From the NCBI RefSeq assembly GCF_019449275.2, contig NZ_JAHZQZ020000014.1, positions 124,001-188,000 on the forward strand: DNA of 64,000 nucleotides. The letters run 5' to 3'. The DNA is from Microbacterium sp. HD4P20 (lineage in GTDB: Bacteria; Actinomycetota; Actinomycetes; Actinomycetales; Microbacteriaceae). Positions 43,716 to 53,160 of this stretch are shown here, piece by piece (the first letter of the stretch is position 1; each line of letters begins with the position of its first letter). The position numbers were made by a program, and so were the translations under genes. The notes beneath the pieces are model-generated. The model did no database searches. It was not told where the DNA came from and saw only the letters and a program-made list of their open reading frames with translations.

Positions 43716-45584
43716 GTGCGTTTCGTGTGGGCCGTTGCGGCGTTTGTGCTCGCCGCCGTGATGATCGGGGCGGGCATCGCCCAGCGAACGATCTTCCAGG
43801 GACCCAGGACCGAGACGGCGTCGATCTCGGTCGAGGAGGATGCCCCCTACCTGCTGATCGATGGGGCGGTGCTCAACCAGATGCCCGGCACGCAGACGCT
43901 CCGCGTGCAGGGTGAGGGCGAGCTCTTCGCAGCATACGGACGCGCCGCCGATGTGCAGGCCTGGCTTTCGGACGCGGAGTACAACCGCGTGACAGTCGAC
44001 GACGGCGAGATCGTCACGAGACTGGTCGAGCCCGAGCCGGTCGAACCGGAGCCCGGTGAGGCCGAGACCGGCGAGGGCGCCGATTCCTCGGCAACGGCGT
44101 CGCCGGACTCCACGGAGCCGACGGATGCCGCGACCGAACCCCCTGGCCGCAATCCGCTCGGGTCCGACCTCTGGCTGGACGAGTTCCAGCAGGCCGACAT
44201 CCTGATCGCTCCGCTGCAGCTGCCCGAGGACATGAGCGTGCTGGTCGCGTCCGACGGCACGACTGCCGCCCCCAGCACCGTTTCGGTGTCGTGGCCGCTG
44301 CAGACGACCACCCCGTGGGCGGGTCCGCTCATCGTGGGCGGGGGGATTCTGATGGCCGCCGGGGTGTTCCTCTACATCCTCGGTATCCGGCATGCGCGGC
44401 GTTCGCGAGGGCCGCGCCGCAAGGGCCTGCCGCTGCCTCCGACGGAGCCGATCGATCTGGCCGTCGATGGCGCCGACAAGGGCGTCATCAGCACCTCAGG
44501 AGCGCCCACCCGTCGGCGTGCCGTCACTTCCGGGCGACGTGCCTTCGCCGTGCTTCCAGCTGTCGCCGTCTCTGCGCTGCTGTTCACCGGCTGCTCGGCG
44601 GACGCGTGGCCGCAGTTCGGCGCGACGCCCACGCCCACTCCGACCGAGACGGTGATCGCGCCCGAAGGTCAGCAGGCCCCGGCGGTGACCAAACCGCAGG
44701 CGGAGCGCATCCTCACCCGCATCGCCTCGACGATCGCCGATGCCGACACCGCGATGGACGCCGAGCTGGCCGCCACGCGGCTGGAAGGCGCTGCGCTGGC
44801 GGCGCGTGAGACGAACTACAAGATCCGTGCGACCCTCACCGACTACCAGGCTCCGGCCGCGATCCTCTCCAAGCCGCTGAAGGTCATCCTTCCCCAGGCG
44901 TTCGACGGCTGGCCCCGCTCGGTCATCGCCGTCGCGGACGACGCGGCGTCGAAGACCTCGAGCATCATGCTGATGACCCAGCAGGACGCGTGGTCGGACT
45001 ACAAGCTGTCCTACATCGCCAGCCTCGAGGCGTCGACCCCGCTGCCCGACCTGGCTCCCTGGTACATCGGCGCCACCCAGGTCGAACCGGATTCGCCGTT
45101 CCTGGTGATGCCGCCCGAGCAGATCGCGGCCGCGTACGCCGACGTCATCGACAAGGGGGAGGAGAGCGAGTTCTTCGACCTGTTCGATGCCGAGGGCGAC
45201 CAGATGCGCACGAGCATCGCCGCGGACCGCCAGCGGCGACTGGACGAGTTCAACCAGACCGGCTCGGGGACGGGGACCTTCGAGTTCCAGGCCAGTGCCG
45301 GCACACAGCCGCCGTTCGCGCTGGCGACCATCGAGAGCGGCGCGATCGTGGCCGTCAACGTCCACGAGACCGATACGGTCCGGCCCACCAACCCCGACGC
45401 CGTGATCAAGACGGAGAACAACCCCCGGGCGAAGGTGCTCACCGGCGCTGACCAGTCGGCCACGGGTTTCTCGACGACGTACACGGATCAGGTGTTCTTC
45501 TATGTTCCCGGCTCGGGCTCGGGCGAGAAGATCCGCCTGCTCGGCTACTCCTCTGACATTCTCGACGCGAAGGTGATTCCGTGA
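43716..45584 (+). CDS. Large membrane protein with an internal lipoprotein-like signal
   Basis: 622 residues from GTG 43716 (GGAAAGG about nine bases upstream). Segment 1 is a membrane anchor (about 3-22) and an extracytoplasmic acidic Pro/Glu-rich region. A second membrane span lies near 205-228, then a basic cytoplasmic loop. Near residues 290-310 is a sequence like a bacterial lipoprotein signal: R-R, a hydrophobic core and the lipobox L-F-T-G-C, followed by a Thr/Pro linker and a soluble domain of about 300 residues. It looks like a membrane protein joined in frame to a lipoprotein. I do not recognise the domains. The thioredoxin-TPR gene overlaps its stop by four bases. Confidence 0.7.
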   Translation: MRFVWAVAAFVLAAVMIGAGIAQRTIFQGPRTETASISVEEDAPYLLIDGAVLNQMPGTQTLRVQGEGELFAAYGRAADVQAWLSDAEYNRVTVDDGEIVTRLVEPEPVEPEPGEAETGEGADSSATASPDSTEPTDAATEPPGRNPLGSDLWLDEFQQADILIAPLQLPEDMSVLVASDGTTAAPSTVSVSWPLQTTTPWAGPLIVGGGILMAAGVFLYILGIRHARRSRGPRRKGLPLPPTEPIDLAVDGADKGVISTSGAPTRRRAVTSGRRAFAVLPAVAVSALLFTGCSADAWPQFGATPTPTPTETVIAPEGQQAPAVTKPQAERILTRIASTIADADTAMDAELAATRLEGAALAARETNYKIRATLTDYQAPAAILSKPLKVILPQAFDGWPRSVIAVADDAASKTSSIMLMTQQDAWSDYKLSYIASLEASTPLPDLAPWYIGATQVEPDSPFLVMPPEQIAAAYADVIDKGEESEFFDLFDAEGDQMRTSIAADRQRRLDEFNQTGSGTGTFEFQASAGTQPPFALATIESGAIVAVNVHETDTVRPTNPDAVIKTENNPRAKVLTGADQSATGFSTTYTDQVFFYVPGSGSGEKIRLLGYSSDILDAKVIP

Positions 45585-46546
45585 CCGATCCTGCCCTCGG
45601 CCCCACGCTGCGCGGAGCCGTCGACCTGTCGACCCTCCGCAACCGGCCCGCCCAGCCGCCTGCCGGCGGTGCGCCCGCGCCCTCGGGCGCCGCGGAATCC
45701 GGGGAGCCCATCGTGGTGCCGTCCCTTGTGATGGACGTCACCGACGAGACCTTCCCTCAGCTCCTCGAGCTCTCGCGGGTCGTGCCTGTCGTGATCGACC
45801 TGTGGGCGGAGTGGTGCGGACCGTGCAAGCAGCTGAGCCCCGTGCTCGAGCGCGTCGTGACGGAGCTCGCCGGTCGGCTCGTGCTGGCGAAGGTCGACGT
45901 CGATGCGAACCCCCAGCTCGCGCAGGCCTTCCGTGCGCAGTCCATCCCGATGGTGGTCGCCCTCGTGGGCGGGCAGCCGGTGCCGCTGTTCACCGGAGCC
46001 GTGCCGGAGCAGCAGGTCCGCGACGTCTTCGCTCAGCTGCTGCAGCTTGCTGCGCAGAACGGTGTCACGGGGACGGCGACCCCCGACGCCGCGCCTGCAC
46101 CGGAGGCCGCGGAGGATCCGGCGGAGCCGCCCCTGCCTCCTCTCCACGCCGAGGCGTTCGCCGCGATCGAGGCGGGGGACTATCCGCGTGCGATCACGGC
46201 CTATGAGCGTGCACTGGCCGAGAACCCGCGCGACGAGGAGGCTCGGGCGGGGCTCGGTCAGGTCCGGCTTCTCGACCGTGTCCAGGGCGCAGATCTCGAC
46301 GCGGCGCGCGCTGCGGCGGCTGCGGCCCCCACCGATGTGACGGCCCAGCTGGCCGTGGCCGACCTGGATCTCGCGGGCGGCCACGTCGAGGACGCCTTCG
46401 CACGGCTGCTCGATCTGTTCGGGCTGCTGCCTTCGGACGAGCGTGGGCCGGTGCGTGAGCGACTCCTCGAGTTCTTCGCGCTCGTCGGCGACGCCGATCC
46501 TCGCGTGATCACGGCGCGCCGCCGCCTGGCATCCTTGCTGTTCTGA
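45581..46546 (+). CDS. Thioredoxin-TPR co-chaperone-like protein (CnoX/YbbN type)
   Basis: 321 residues, GTG start overlapping the preceding stop. A 45-residue Pro/Ala-rich N-terminus precedes a thioredoxin domain with active site W-C-G-P-C (78-82). Helical tetratricopeptide-like repeats follow (about 180-320; E-A-F-A-A-I-E-A-G-D-Y-P-R-A-I and A-L-A-E-N-P-R-D-E-E-A). CnoX/YbbN proteins protect unfolded proteins from oxidation and hand them to chaperonins; many have lost the CxxC, but here both cysteines are kept, so redox activity is possible. No signal peptide was seen. Confidence 0.87.
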   Translation: MTDPALGPTLRGAVDLSTLRNRPAQPPAGGAPAPSGAAESGEPIVVPSLVMDVTDETFPQLLELSRVVPVVIDLWAEWCGPCKQLSPVLERVVTELAGRLVLAKVDVDANPQLAQAFRAQSIPMVVALVGGQPVPLFTGAVPEQQVRDVFAQLLQLAAQNGVTGTATPDAAPAPEAAEDPAEPPLPPLHAEAFAAIEAGDYPRAITAYERALAENPRDEEARAGLGQVRLLDRVQGADLDAARAAAAAAPTDVTAQLAVADLDLAGGHVEDAFARLLDLFGLLPSDERGPVRERLLEFFALVGDADPRVITARRRLASLLF

Positions 46547-46589
46547 CGCCGCCCGGCTCAATTCCCGTGCGGCGCGGGCGGACTCGAAC

Positions 46590-48767
46590 TCAACCGCGCG
46601 AAGGCGAGGGGATGTGCGCCTGCGGGTCGTGCCGCAGCCACAGGACCCCGAGCGGCGGCAGCACGAGCGATGCTCTTCCGTCGTCCGCCGCGTGGACGAC
46701 TCCGAGGTTGCCCACGCCGGAGCCGCCGTACTGCTGAGCGTCGGTGTTGAGGATCTCGTGCCACACACCGGCCTCCGGCAGATCGAGCTCGTACGAGGTC
46801 ACCGGGGCTCCTGAGAAGTTCGCAGCGACGACGACGGAGTTGCCGTTCCAGTCGCGACGCGCGAAGGCGATCACGTTCGGGTTCCAGCGCGGAGCGCCCA
46901 GGCGTGTGAACGCCGCGCCGTCGCTGTCTCGGGACCACAAGGCGGAATGATCGCGGTAGACGCGGTTGAGTACGGCGACGAAGTCGTGCAGCTGCGTGTG
47001 GGAGGGCTGATCCAGCAGCCACCAGTCGAGTGAGCGGCCTTCGGACCACTCCGAGAGCTGCCCGAACTCCTGTCCCATGAACAGCAGTTTCTTACCGGGA
47101 TGGCCCCACATGTAGGCGAGGAACGCGCGCATGTTCGCGAGCTTCTGCCAGTGATCACCCGGCATGCGCGCGAGCAGGCTGCCCTTCCCGTGCACGACCT
47201 CGTCGTGGCTGATGGGCAGCAAGAAGTTCTCGCTGAACGCGTAGACGAACGAGAAGGACATCTCGCCTTCGTGGTGCGATCGGTGGATGGGGTCGCGCTG
47301 GATGTACTGCAGCGAGTCGTTCATCCAGCCCATGTTCCATTTGAAGCCGAAACCCAGCCCGGCCCGGCTGGTCGGCGCCGTCACGCCCGGGAAGCTGGTG
47401 GACTCCTCGGCGATCATCGAGATGCCGGGATACCGCTTGTAGGCGGTCGCGTTCACCTCCTGCAGGAACCGGATGGCCTCGAGATTCTCGCGGCCGCCGT
47501 GCACGTTCGGCGCCCATTCGCCGTCTTCCCGCGAGTAGTCGAGATAGAGCATGGACGCCACCGCGTCCACGCGCAGCCCGTCGACATGGAACTCCTCGAA
47601 CCAGTACAGGGCGTTGGCGACGAGGAAGTTGCGCACCTCGTTGCGGCCGTAATCAAAGATGTACGTACCCCAGTCGCGGTGTTCGCCCCGACGAGGATCC
47701 GGATGCTCGTACAGCGGCTCGCCGTCGAAGCGGGCCAGCGCGAAATCGTCTTTCGGGAAATGACCCGGGACCCAGTCCATGATCACGCCGATGCCGGCCT
47801 GATGCAGCCGGTCGATGAGGTACCTGAGGTCGTCGGGGTGGCCGAAACGGCTCGTCGGGGCGTAGTAGCCGGTGACCTGGTAGCCCCACGATCCGCCGAA
47901 GGGATGCTCAGCCAAGGGCAGGAACTCGACGTGGGTGAACCCCTGCGCGTCGACATAGTCGATCAGCTCTTCTGCGGCATCGCGATAGGAGAGCCCTTGG
48001 CGCCACGACCCGAGGTGCAGTTCGTAGACCGACATGGGGCGTGTGACTGACGACGTCCGTGCGCGCTCCGCAAGCCAGGCAGCGTCGCGCCAGGAATGGG
48101 AGGCCTTCACCACGACGGATGCTGTCGCCGGCGGTACCTCCGCATGCCGGGCCATCGGGTCGGCCTTCACGACCCACTGTCCGCGCCGGCTCAGCAGCTC
48201 GAACTTGTAGCGCGTCCCTTCGCCGATTCCCGGGATGAACAGCTCCCACACCCCGCTGCCCCCCATCGAGCGCATCGCGTGGCCTTGGCCGTCCCAGCCG
48301 TTGAAGTCGCCGATCACCCGCACCGCGCGGGCGTTGGGAGCCCACACCGCGAAAGCGGTGCCGGACGAACCGTCGTGCGCCCGCACATGCGCACCCAGCA
48401 CGCGCCACAGCTCCTCATGACGCCCCTCGCCGATGAGATGCAGGTCGAGCTCGCCGATGGTGGGCGCGTGGCGGTACGGGTCGTCGGCCGTGTGGTCCGG
48501 CCCTTCCGGATAGCTCGCCACCAGTTCGTACGGTCGCAGCGATCCCGCTCGCGTCCCCTCCCAGATGCCCGCGTGGACGTGTTCGAGGGGCGCGCGGGTG
48601 CCGTCGTCGAAGACCGCCGTGACGCTGCGGGCCAGAGGGCGGCGCGCGCGGATCGTCCAGGTGTGCGTGCCCTCGGCGTCGGTGTCGGGATGGATGCCGA
48701 GCACGGCGTGAGGATCGTGGTGCGACCCCGCCGCAACGGCGTCGAGGACCTGCTCGGTGGGTGTCAT
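46590..48767 (-). CDS. glgB: 1,4-alpha-glucan branching enzyme
   Basis: 725 residues: two N-terminal CBM48-like domains (H-A-V-L-G-I-H, then F-A-V-W-A-P-N-A-R-A-V-R-V-I-G-D-F-N-G-W), a GH13 barrel with D-G-L-R-V-D-A-V (nucleophile Asp) and I-A-E-E-S-T (Glu), H-D-E-V-V-H-G-K, and a C-terminal beta domain. It adds alpha-1,6 branches to alpha-1,4 glucan. The ATG overlaps the glgE stop (ATGA), so it is coupled to glgE and is the last gene of the operon. Confidence 0.96.
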   Translation of the reverse strand: MTPTEQVLDAVAAGSHHDPHAVLGIHPDTDAEGTHTWTIRARRPLARSVTAVFDDGTRAPLEHVHAGIWEGTRAGSLRPYELVASYPEGPDHTADDPYRHAPTIGELDLHLIGEGRHEELWRVLGAHVRAHDGSSGTAFAVWAPNARAVRVIGDFNGWDGQGHAMRSMGGSGVWELFIPGIGEGTRYKFELLSRRGQWVVKADPMARHAEVPPATASVVVKASHSWRDAAWLAERARTSSVTRPMSVYELHLGSWRQGLSYRDAAEELIDYVDAQGFTHVEFLPLAEHPFGGSWGYQVTGYYAPTSRFGHPDDLRYLIDRLHQAGIGVIMDWVPGHFPKDDFALARFDGEPLYEHPDPRRGEHRDWGTYIFDYGRNEVRNFLVANALYWFEEFHVDGLRVDAVASMLYLDYSREDGEWAPNVHGGRENLEAIRFLQEVNATAYKRYPGISMIAEESTSFPGVTAPTSRAGLGFGFKWNMGWMNDSLQYIQRDPIHRSHHEGEMSFSFVYAFSENFLLPISHDEVVHGKGSLLARMPGDHWQKLANMRAFLAYMWGHPGKKLLFMGQEFGQLSEWSEGRSLDWWLLDQPSHTQLHDFVAVLNRVYRDHSALWSRDSDGAAFTRLGAPRWNPNVIAFARRDWNGNSVVVAANFSGAPVTSYELDLPEAGVWHEILNTDAQQYGGSGVGNLGVVHAADDGRASLVLPPLGVLWLRHDPQAHIPSPSRG

Positions 48768-50848
48768 CGCCGCTCCTTCACGTGCAGGATATGGACGGGT
48801 TCGGTGAACGCGTCGAGCATCACGTAATTGTGGTCGGACCAGGTCCAGCGTGCGCCGGTGATCAGATCTTCGACGTCGTACGGCTCGCCGGGCTCGACGC
48901 CCCAGACCCGGGTGTCGAGGTGCACCATCGTCTGCCGGACGGAATGGGCGTCGGTGTTGATCACGACGATGATCGTGTCGCTCCGTCCTTCCGGCGAGAG
49001 GGCGGCCTCGAGGTGCTTGGCGTACACGAGGATCGCATCGTCGTCGCTCCAATGGATGCTCAGATTGCGCAGCTGGCGAAGGGCGGGGTGTGCCCGCCGG
49101 ATCTCGTTGAGCCGCGTGAGGAACGGCGCCAGCGAGTCGCCGCGTTCGATCGCCCCCGCCCAATCACGGAACTTGTACTCGTACTTCTCGTTGTCGATGT
49201 TCTCTTCCGAGCCCGGACGGGCGACGTTCTCGAAGAGCTCGTATCCGGCGTACACGCCGTACGTGGGAGCGGCGGTGGCCGCGATCGCGGCCCGGATCCG
49301 GTATGCGGCGCGGCCGCCGTACTGCAGGTACTCGGTGAGGATGTCGTGGGTGTTCACGAACAGGTTGGGTCGCATGTAGTCCGCGGTCTCATGCGCGATC
49401 GACGAGAGGAACTCTTCCAGCTCGGCCTTGGTGTTGCGCCACGTGAAGTACGAGTAGCTCTGCTGGAATCCGACGGCGGCGAGGCTCTGCATGACGGCTG
49501 GGCGGGTGAAAGCCTCGGAGAGGAAGATCACGTCGGGACTCTCCGCGTTCACCGTTGCGATGAGCCATTCCCAGAACTGCAGCGGCTTGGTGTGCGGATT
49601 GTCGACCCGGAAGATCTTCACGCCCTGGGCCACCCAGTGCCGGACGATCCTGAGGACTTCGGCGTAGATCCCCGCGGGGTCGGTGTCGAAGTTGACGGGG
49701 TAGATGTCCTGGTACTTTTTGGGCGGGTTCTCGGCGTAGGCGATCGTCCCGTCGGGGAGCACCGTGAACCACTCCGGATGCTCTGCGACCCAAGGGTGGT
49801 CGGGGGAGGCTTGAAGCGCCAGATCGAGTGCGACCTCCATCCCCTCCCTCTCCGCCGCCCGTATGAAGGCGCGGAAGTCCGCCGGACTGCCGAGCTCGGG
49901 GTGGATGGCGTCGTGGCCGCCTTCCGGTCCGCCGATGGCGTACGGTGAGCCTGGGTCGCCGGGGAGCGCCTCCAGCGAGTTGTTGCGGCCTTTGCGATTG
50001 GTAAGCCCGATCGGGTGGATAGGCGGCAGGTACACCACGTCGAAGCCCATCGCGGCGACGTCGGGCAGCCGCTTCATCGCGGTGCGGAAGGTTCCGCTCT
50101 TGACCGAGCCGTCCTTCTTGCGTCGAGCGCCTTCCGAGCGCGGGAACAACTCGTACCACGCACCGACGCCGGCGCGCTCGCGCTCCACCAGCAGCTCGAG
50201 GTCCTTCCCGACGGTGACGAGTGACATGACTGGGCGGGACCGGAAGTACTCGGCGATCGCGGGATCTCGCACGATCTCCAAGGCGCCGGCGTCATCGAGC
50301 GTCGTCTGGCGAAGCGTGATCGCGGCCGCTGCGAGGCTCCGGCGCTCGGCCGCCGGGCGTTCCTTGTCGGCAGAGGCGGTGTCGAACAGGCGAGCGCCGA
50401 GCTCGCGCATGAGTGCGGCATCCACTCCCGCCGCGATCTTGACGTCTGCGGCATGCCGCCAGGTCGCGAAGTCGTCGCCGAATGCTTCGAACCGGAATCG
50501 CCACACACCGTGCTCGAGCATCGCGACCTCGGTCTGCCACTGGTCCCAGCCGTCCGCGAGGGGCCGCAGGCGGTGCAGCGACTCTTCGCCGGTCGGCGCG
50601 ACCAACCGCAGCTGGACCCCGATCCGGTCATGGCCCTCGCGGAAGGCGGTGACGCGGAAGGGCACGGCTTCGCCGGCGAACGCCTTGGGGCGGAAGTCGC
50701 CCCAAGGGACCGACGGCGCGAATCTGGCCAACGGAATGCGGCCCGAGGTCGTCTGGGGCTCGGTCAGCGGAGAGCGGGCGTCGCGGACAGGAATGGCCGA
50801 GGCGCTCCGCCACAGGCGGGAGCGCGCGGAGCGCGTCGTCGTGACCAC
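48764..50848 (-). CDS. glgE: Alpha-1,4-glucan:maltose-1-phosphate maltosyltransferase GlgE
   Basis: 694 residues, GTG start. GlgE extends linear alpha-glucans using maltose 1-phosphate. Marks are the N-terminal helical and CBM-like regions, V-Y-L-P-P-I-H-P-I-G, K-I-F-R-V-D-N-P-H-T-K-P (nucleophile Asp) and V-I-F-L-S-E-A-F-T-R-P (acid/base Glu), all typical of GH13_3. With GlgB and GlgX it forms the glucan part of the GlgE pathway; the TreS and Pep2/Mak genes that make maltose 1-phosphate are not in the window. Confidence 0.96.
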   Translation of the reverse strand: MVTTTRSARSRLWRSASAIPVRDARSPLTEPQTTSGRIPLARFAPSVPWGDFRPKAFAGEAVPFRVTAFREGHDRIGVQLRLVAPTGEESLHRLRPLADGWDQWQTEVAMLEHGVWRFRFEAFGDDFATWRHAADVKIAAGVDAALMRELGARLFDTASADKERPAAERRSLAAAAITLRQTTLDDAGALEIVRDPAIAEYFRSRPVMSLVTVGKDLELLVERERAGVGAWYELFPRSEGARRKKDGSVKSGTFRTAMKRLPDVAAMGFDVVYLPPIHPIGLTNRKGRNNSLEALPGDPGSPYAIGGPEGGHDAIHPELGSPADFRAFIRAAEREGMEVALDLALQASPDHPWVAEHPEWFTVLPDGTIAYAENPPKKYQDIYPVNFDTDPAGIYAEVLRIVRHWVAQGVKIFRVDNPHTKPLQFWEWLIATVNAESPDVIFLSEAFTRPAVMQSLAAVGFQQSYSYFTWRNTKAELEEFLSSIAHETADYMRPNLFVNTHDILTEYLQYGGRAAYRIRAAIAATAAPTYGVYAGYELFENVARPGSEENIDNEKYEYKFRDWAGAIERGDSLAPFLTRLNEIRRAHPALRQLRNLSIHWSDDDAILVYAKHLEAALSPEGRSDTIIVVINTDAHSVRQTMVHLDTRVWGVEPGEPYDVEDLITGARWTWSDHNYVMLDAFTEPVHILHVKERR

Positions 50849-50909
50849 GTTTCGAACCTACCTTGCGTCAGGGCGAGGCGACAGGCGCCGCGTCCGGGTC
50901 ACGGTCCGA

Positions 50910-52994
50910 TCACTCCACGCGGAACAGGCGCATCGAGGTGCCGGCAAGCTCGACGAGGTCGCCGCACGCGTGTTCCGTGCCGGCCTCGGTGGGGCTCTCG
51001 TCGGCACTGGACCACAGGGACACGTAGCGCGTCACGCCGTCGATGCGGGGGAGTGTGATGTCGATCGCGCGCTCGTTGCCGTGGACCATCAGCAGCACCC
51101 GGTTGAACTGTTCGAGTTCGGGGGTGGATGCCGCCACATACTGCAACGTGCGGTGGGAGGGGTCCGTCCAACGGTCGATCGACATCGTCTGGCCGTGTTC
51201 GTCGTACCACTCCATCACCGACGCGGACGGCGTGCGCTCGCCCCATCGCGCGAACCGCATCGGACGCAGCGCCGGGTTCTCGCTCCGCAGGCGGATCAGC
51301 CGCTGCACGTGGGCGTGGAGGTGCCGCTGCCACGGAGCGTGTTCCCATGACAGCCACGTGAGAGTGGAGTCGTGGCAGTACGCGTTGTTGTTCCCGCGTT
51401 GCGTCCTGCCGAACTCGTCACCGGCCGTGAGCATCGGCACACCCGCCGACAGCAGGAGAGTGCCGAGCAGGTTGCGCATGGCCTTACGGCGCGTCGCGAG
51501 GATGGACTCGTCGTCTGTCTCGCCTTCGGCGCCGTGGTTGAACGACCGGTTCGTGTCGGCGCCGTCGCGATTGTGCTCGCCGTTGCCGAGGTTGTGCTTG
51601 ACGTCGTAGCTGACCAGGTCGCGCAACGTGAAGCCGTCGTGGGCGGTGACGAAATTGACACCGGCCAGCGGGCCGCGCTCGGCGCTGAACGTGTTCGCCG
51701 AACCGGCCAGGCGGTGCGCGAAGCCGCCGACGCCGACGGGTGAGGTCGACGCTCGGCGGGCGTAGTCGACGTCGCTCAGCCAGAAGTTGCGGACCCGATC
51801 GCGGTAGCGGTCGTTCCACTCCGTCCAGCCGTCGCCGAAGTTGCCGGTCTGCCAGCCGCCCATTCCGACGTCCCACGGTTCGGCGATCTTCTTGACGTCG
51901 GCCAGGGCGGGATCGTCGATGATGGCGCGCAGCAGCGGGTGGTCGGGGGTGAAGGTGTGGTCCGCGTCGCGCCCGAGGGTGGCGGCCAGGTCGAAGCGGA
52001 AGCCGTCGATCTGCACCTCTTGCGCCCAGTAGCGAAGCGAGTCCAGTACCAGGCGGGCCGCGGCATCCGTCGAGGTGTTCAGCGAGTTGCCGCAGCCCGT
52101 GACGTCGATGTATGCGCCGTCATCCGCCTGGCGGTAGTAGGCACGGTTGTCGATGCCGCGCAGGCTCGAGCGCGGGCCGCCGATGCCTTCCTCAGCGGTG
52201 TGGTTGTAGACGACGTCGAGGATGACCTCGAGCCCCGCTTCGTGCAGCAGCCGCACCATCCCCTTGAACTCCCGCAGGATCGCCTCGGGACCTTGGCGGC
52301 GTGCTTCCTCGGTGGCATAGGCGGCATGCGGTGTGAAGAAGTTGAGGGTGTTGTACCCCCAGTAGTTCGTGAGGCCGTGCTGCAGCAGTCGCGGCTCGGT
52401 CGCGAACGCGTGGACGGGGAGGAGCTCGATGCTGGTGACACCCAGTTTCAGGAAGTGCTCCACCATCGCGGGGTGCGCGAGCCCGGCATACGTGCCCCGC
52501 AGGGCCCCGGGGACGTCGGGATGGCGCTTCGACAGGCCCTTGAGATGTCCCTCGTACAACACCGTCCGATCCATCGGCACCGCGGGCTTGGTGACCCCGC
52601 CCCAGTCGAAGGTGCCCTCCACGACGACCGATCGCCAACCGTCGTACCCGGTGCGGACGAGTCCTCGCGAGTAGGGCTCGAGCAGCAGCGTTCCGCGGTT
52701 GAACGTGTTGCCCGGGGCATGCGGGCCGTCCACCCGCACCGCGTACCGGGCGCCGGGGCGCAGGAGTGGCGTCGTGGTGGTCCACACGCCGTCGTCGGCC
52801 GGGACGAGGGGGACGGTGCCGGTGATCCAGTCGAGGTCCGTGTCGTCGAAGACCACGAGCTCGACGGATTCCGCCGCGTGCGACCACACCCGCAGCGTGC
52901 CGCCGTCGGGGCCGAGTGTGACTCCGAGGTCGTCGAAACGTGCGCTGAGCATGTCTGCGGGCGCGATCGCGAGGGCGGAGTCCGGGCTGACCAT
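50910..52994 (-). CDS. glgX: Glycogen debranching enzyme GlgX (second copy)
   Basis: 694 residues: CBM48, GH13 barrel with [26 protein letters not shown] and F-V-T-A-H-D-G-F, and a C-terminal beta domain. It is the first gene of a glgX-glgE-glgB operon (61 bases before glgE). Three in-frame ATG codons compete (53012, 53006, 52994); TATGGT on the minus strand at 53007-53002 lies seven bases before 52994, so I take that as the leaderless start. It is clearly divergent from the copy at 24379, which suggests different substrates or expression. Confidence 0.93.
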   Translation of the reverse strand: MVSPDSALAIAPADMLSARFDDLGVTLGPDGGTLRVWSHAAESVELVVFDDTDLDWITGTVPLVPADDGVWTTTTPLLRPGARYAVRVDGPHAPGNTFNRGTLLLEPYSRGLVRTGYDGWRSVVVEGTFDWGGVTKPAVPMDRTVLYEGHLKGLSKRHPDVPGALRGTYAGLAHPAMVEHFLKLGVTSIELLPVHAFATEPRLLQHGLTNYWGYNTLNFFTPHAAYATEEARRQGPEAILREFKGMVRLLHEAGLEVILDVVYNHTAEEGIGGPRSSLRGIDNRAYYRQADDGAYIDVTGCGNSLNTSTDAAARLVLDSLRYWAQEVQIDGFRFDLAATLGRDADHTFTPDHPLLRAIIDDPALADVKKIAEPWDVGMGGWQTGNFGDGWTEWNDRYRDRVRNFWLSDVDYARRASTSPVGVGGFAHRLAGSANTFSAERGPLAGVNFVTAHDGFTLRDLVSYDVKHNLGNGEHNRDGADTNRSFNHGAEGETDDESILATRRKAMRNLLGTLLLSAGVPMLTAGDEFGRTQRGNNNAYCHDSTLTWLSWEHAPWQRHLHAHVQRLIRLRSENPALRPMRFARWGERTPSASVMEWYDEHGQTMSIDRWTDPSHRTLQYVAASTPELEQFNRVLLMVHGNERAIDITLPRIDGVTRYVSLWSSADESPTEAGTEHACGDLVELAGTSMRLFRVE

Positions 52995-53160
52995 GCGGAC
53001 TACCATAACCATGGAGTGAGTCGGCGACGTTACGGGACCCGGTTCCGGGCGCGTCGGCACTCCGGCCCACCCCGGGGCCACACCGCGGCCAGACCCCGCG
53101 CCCCATACCGCGTCCCGCGGGTGGGGCCGGCGCCCCGGCGACGATCGAGGAGGAGAGCGG

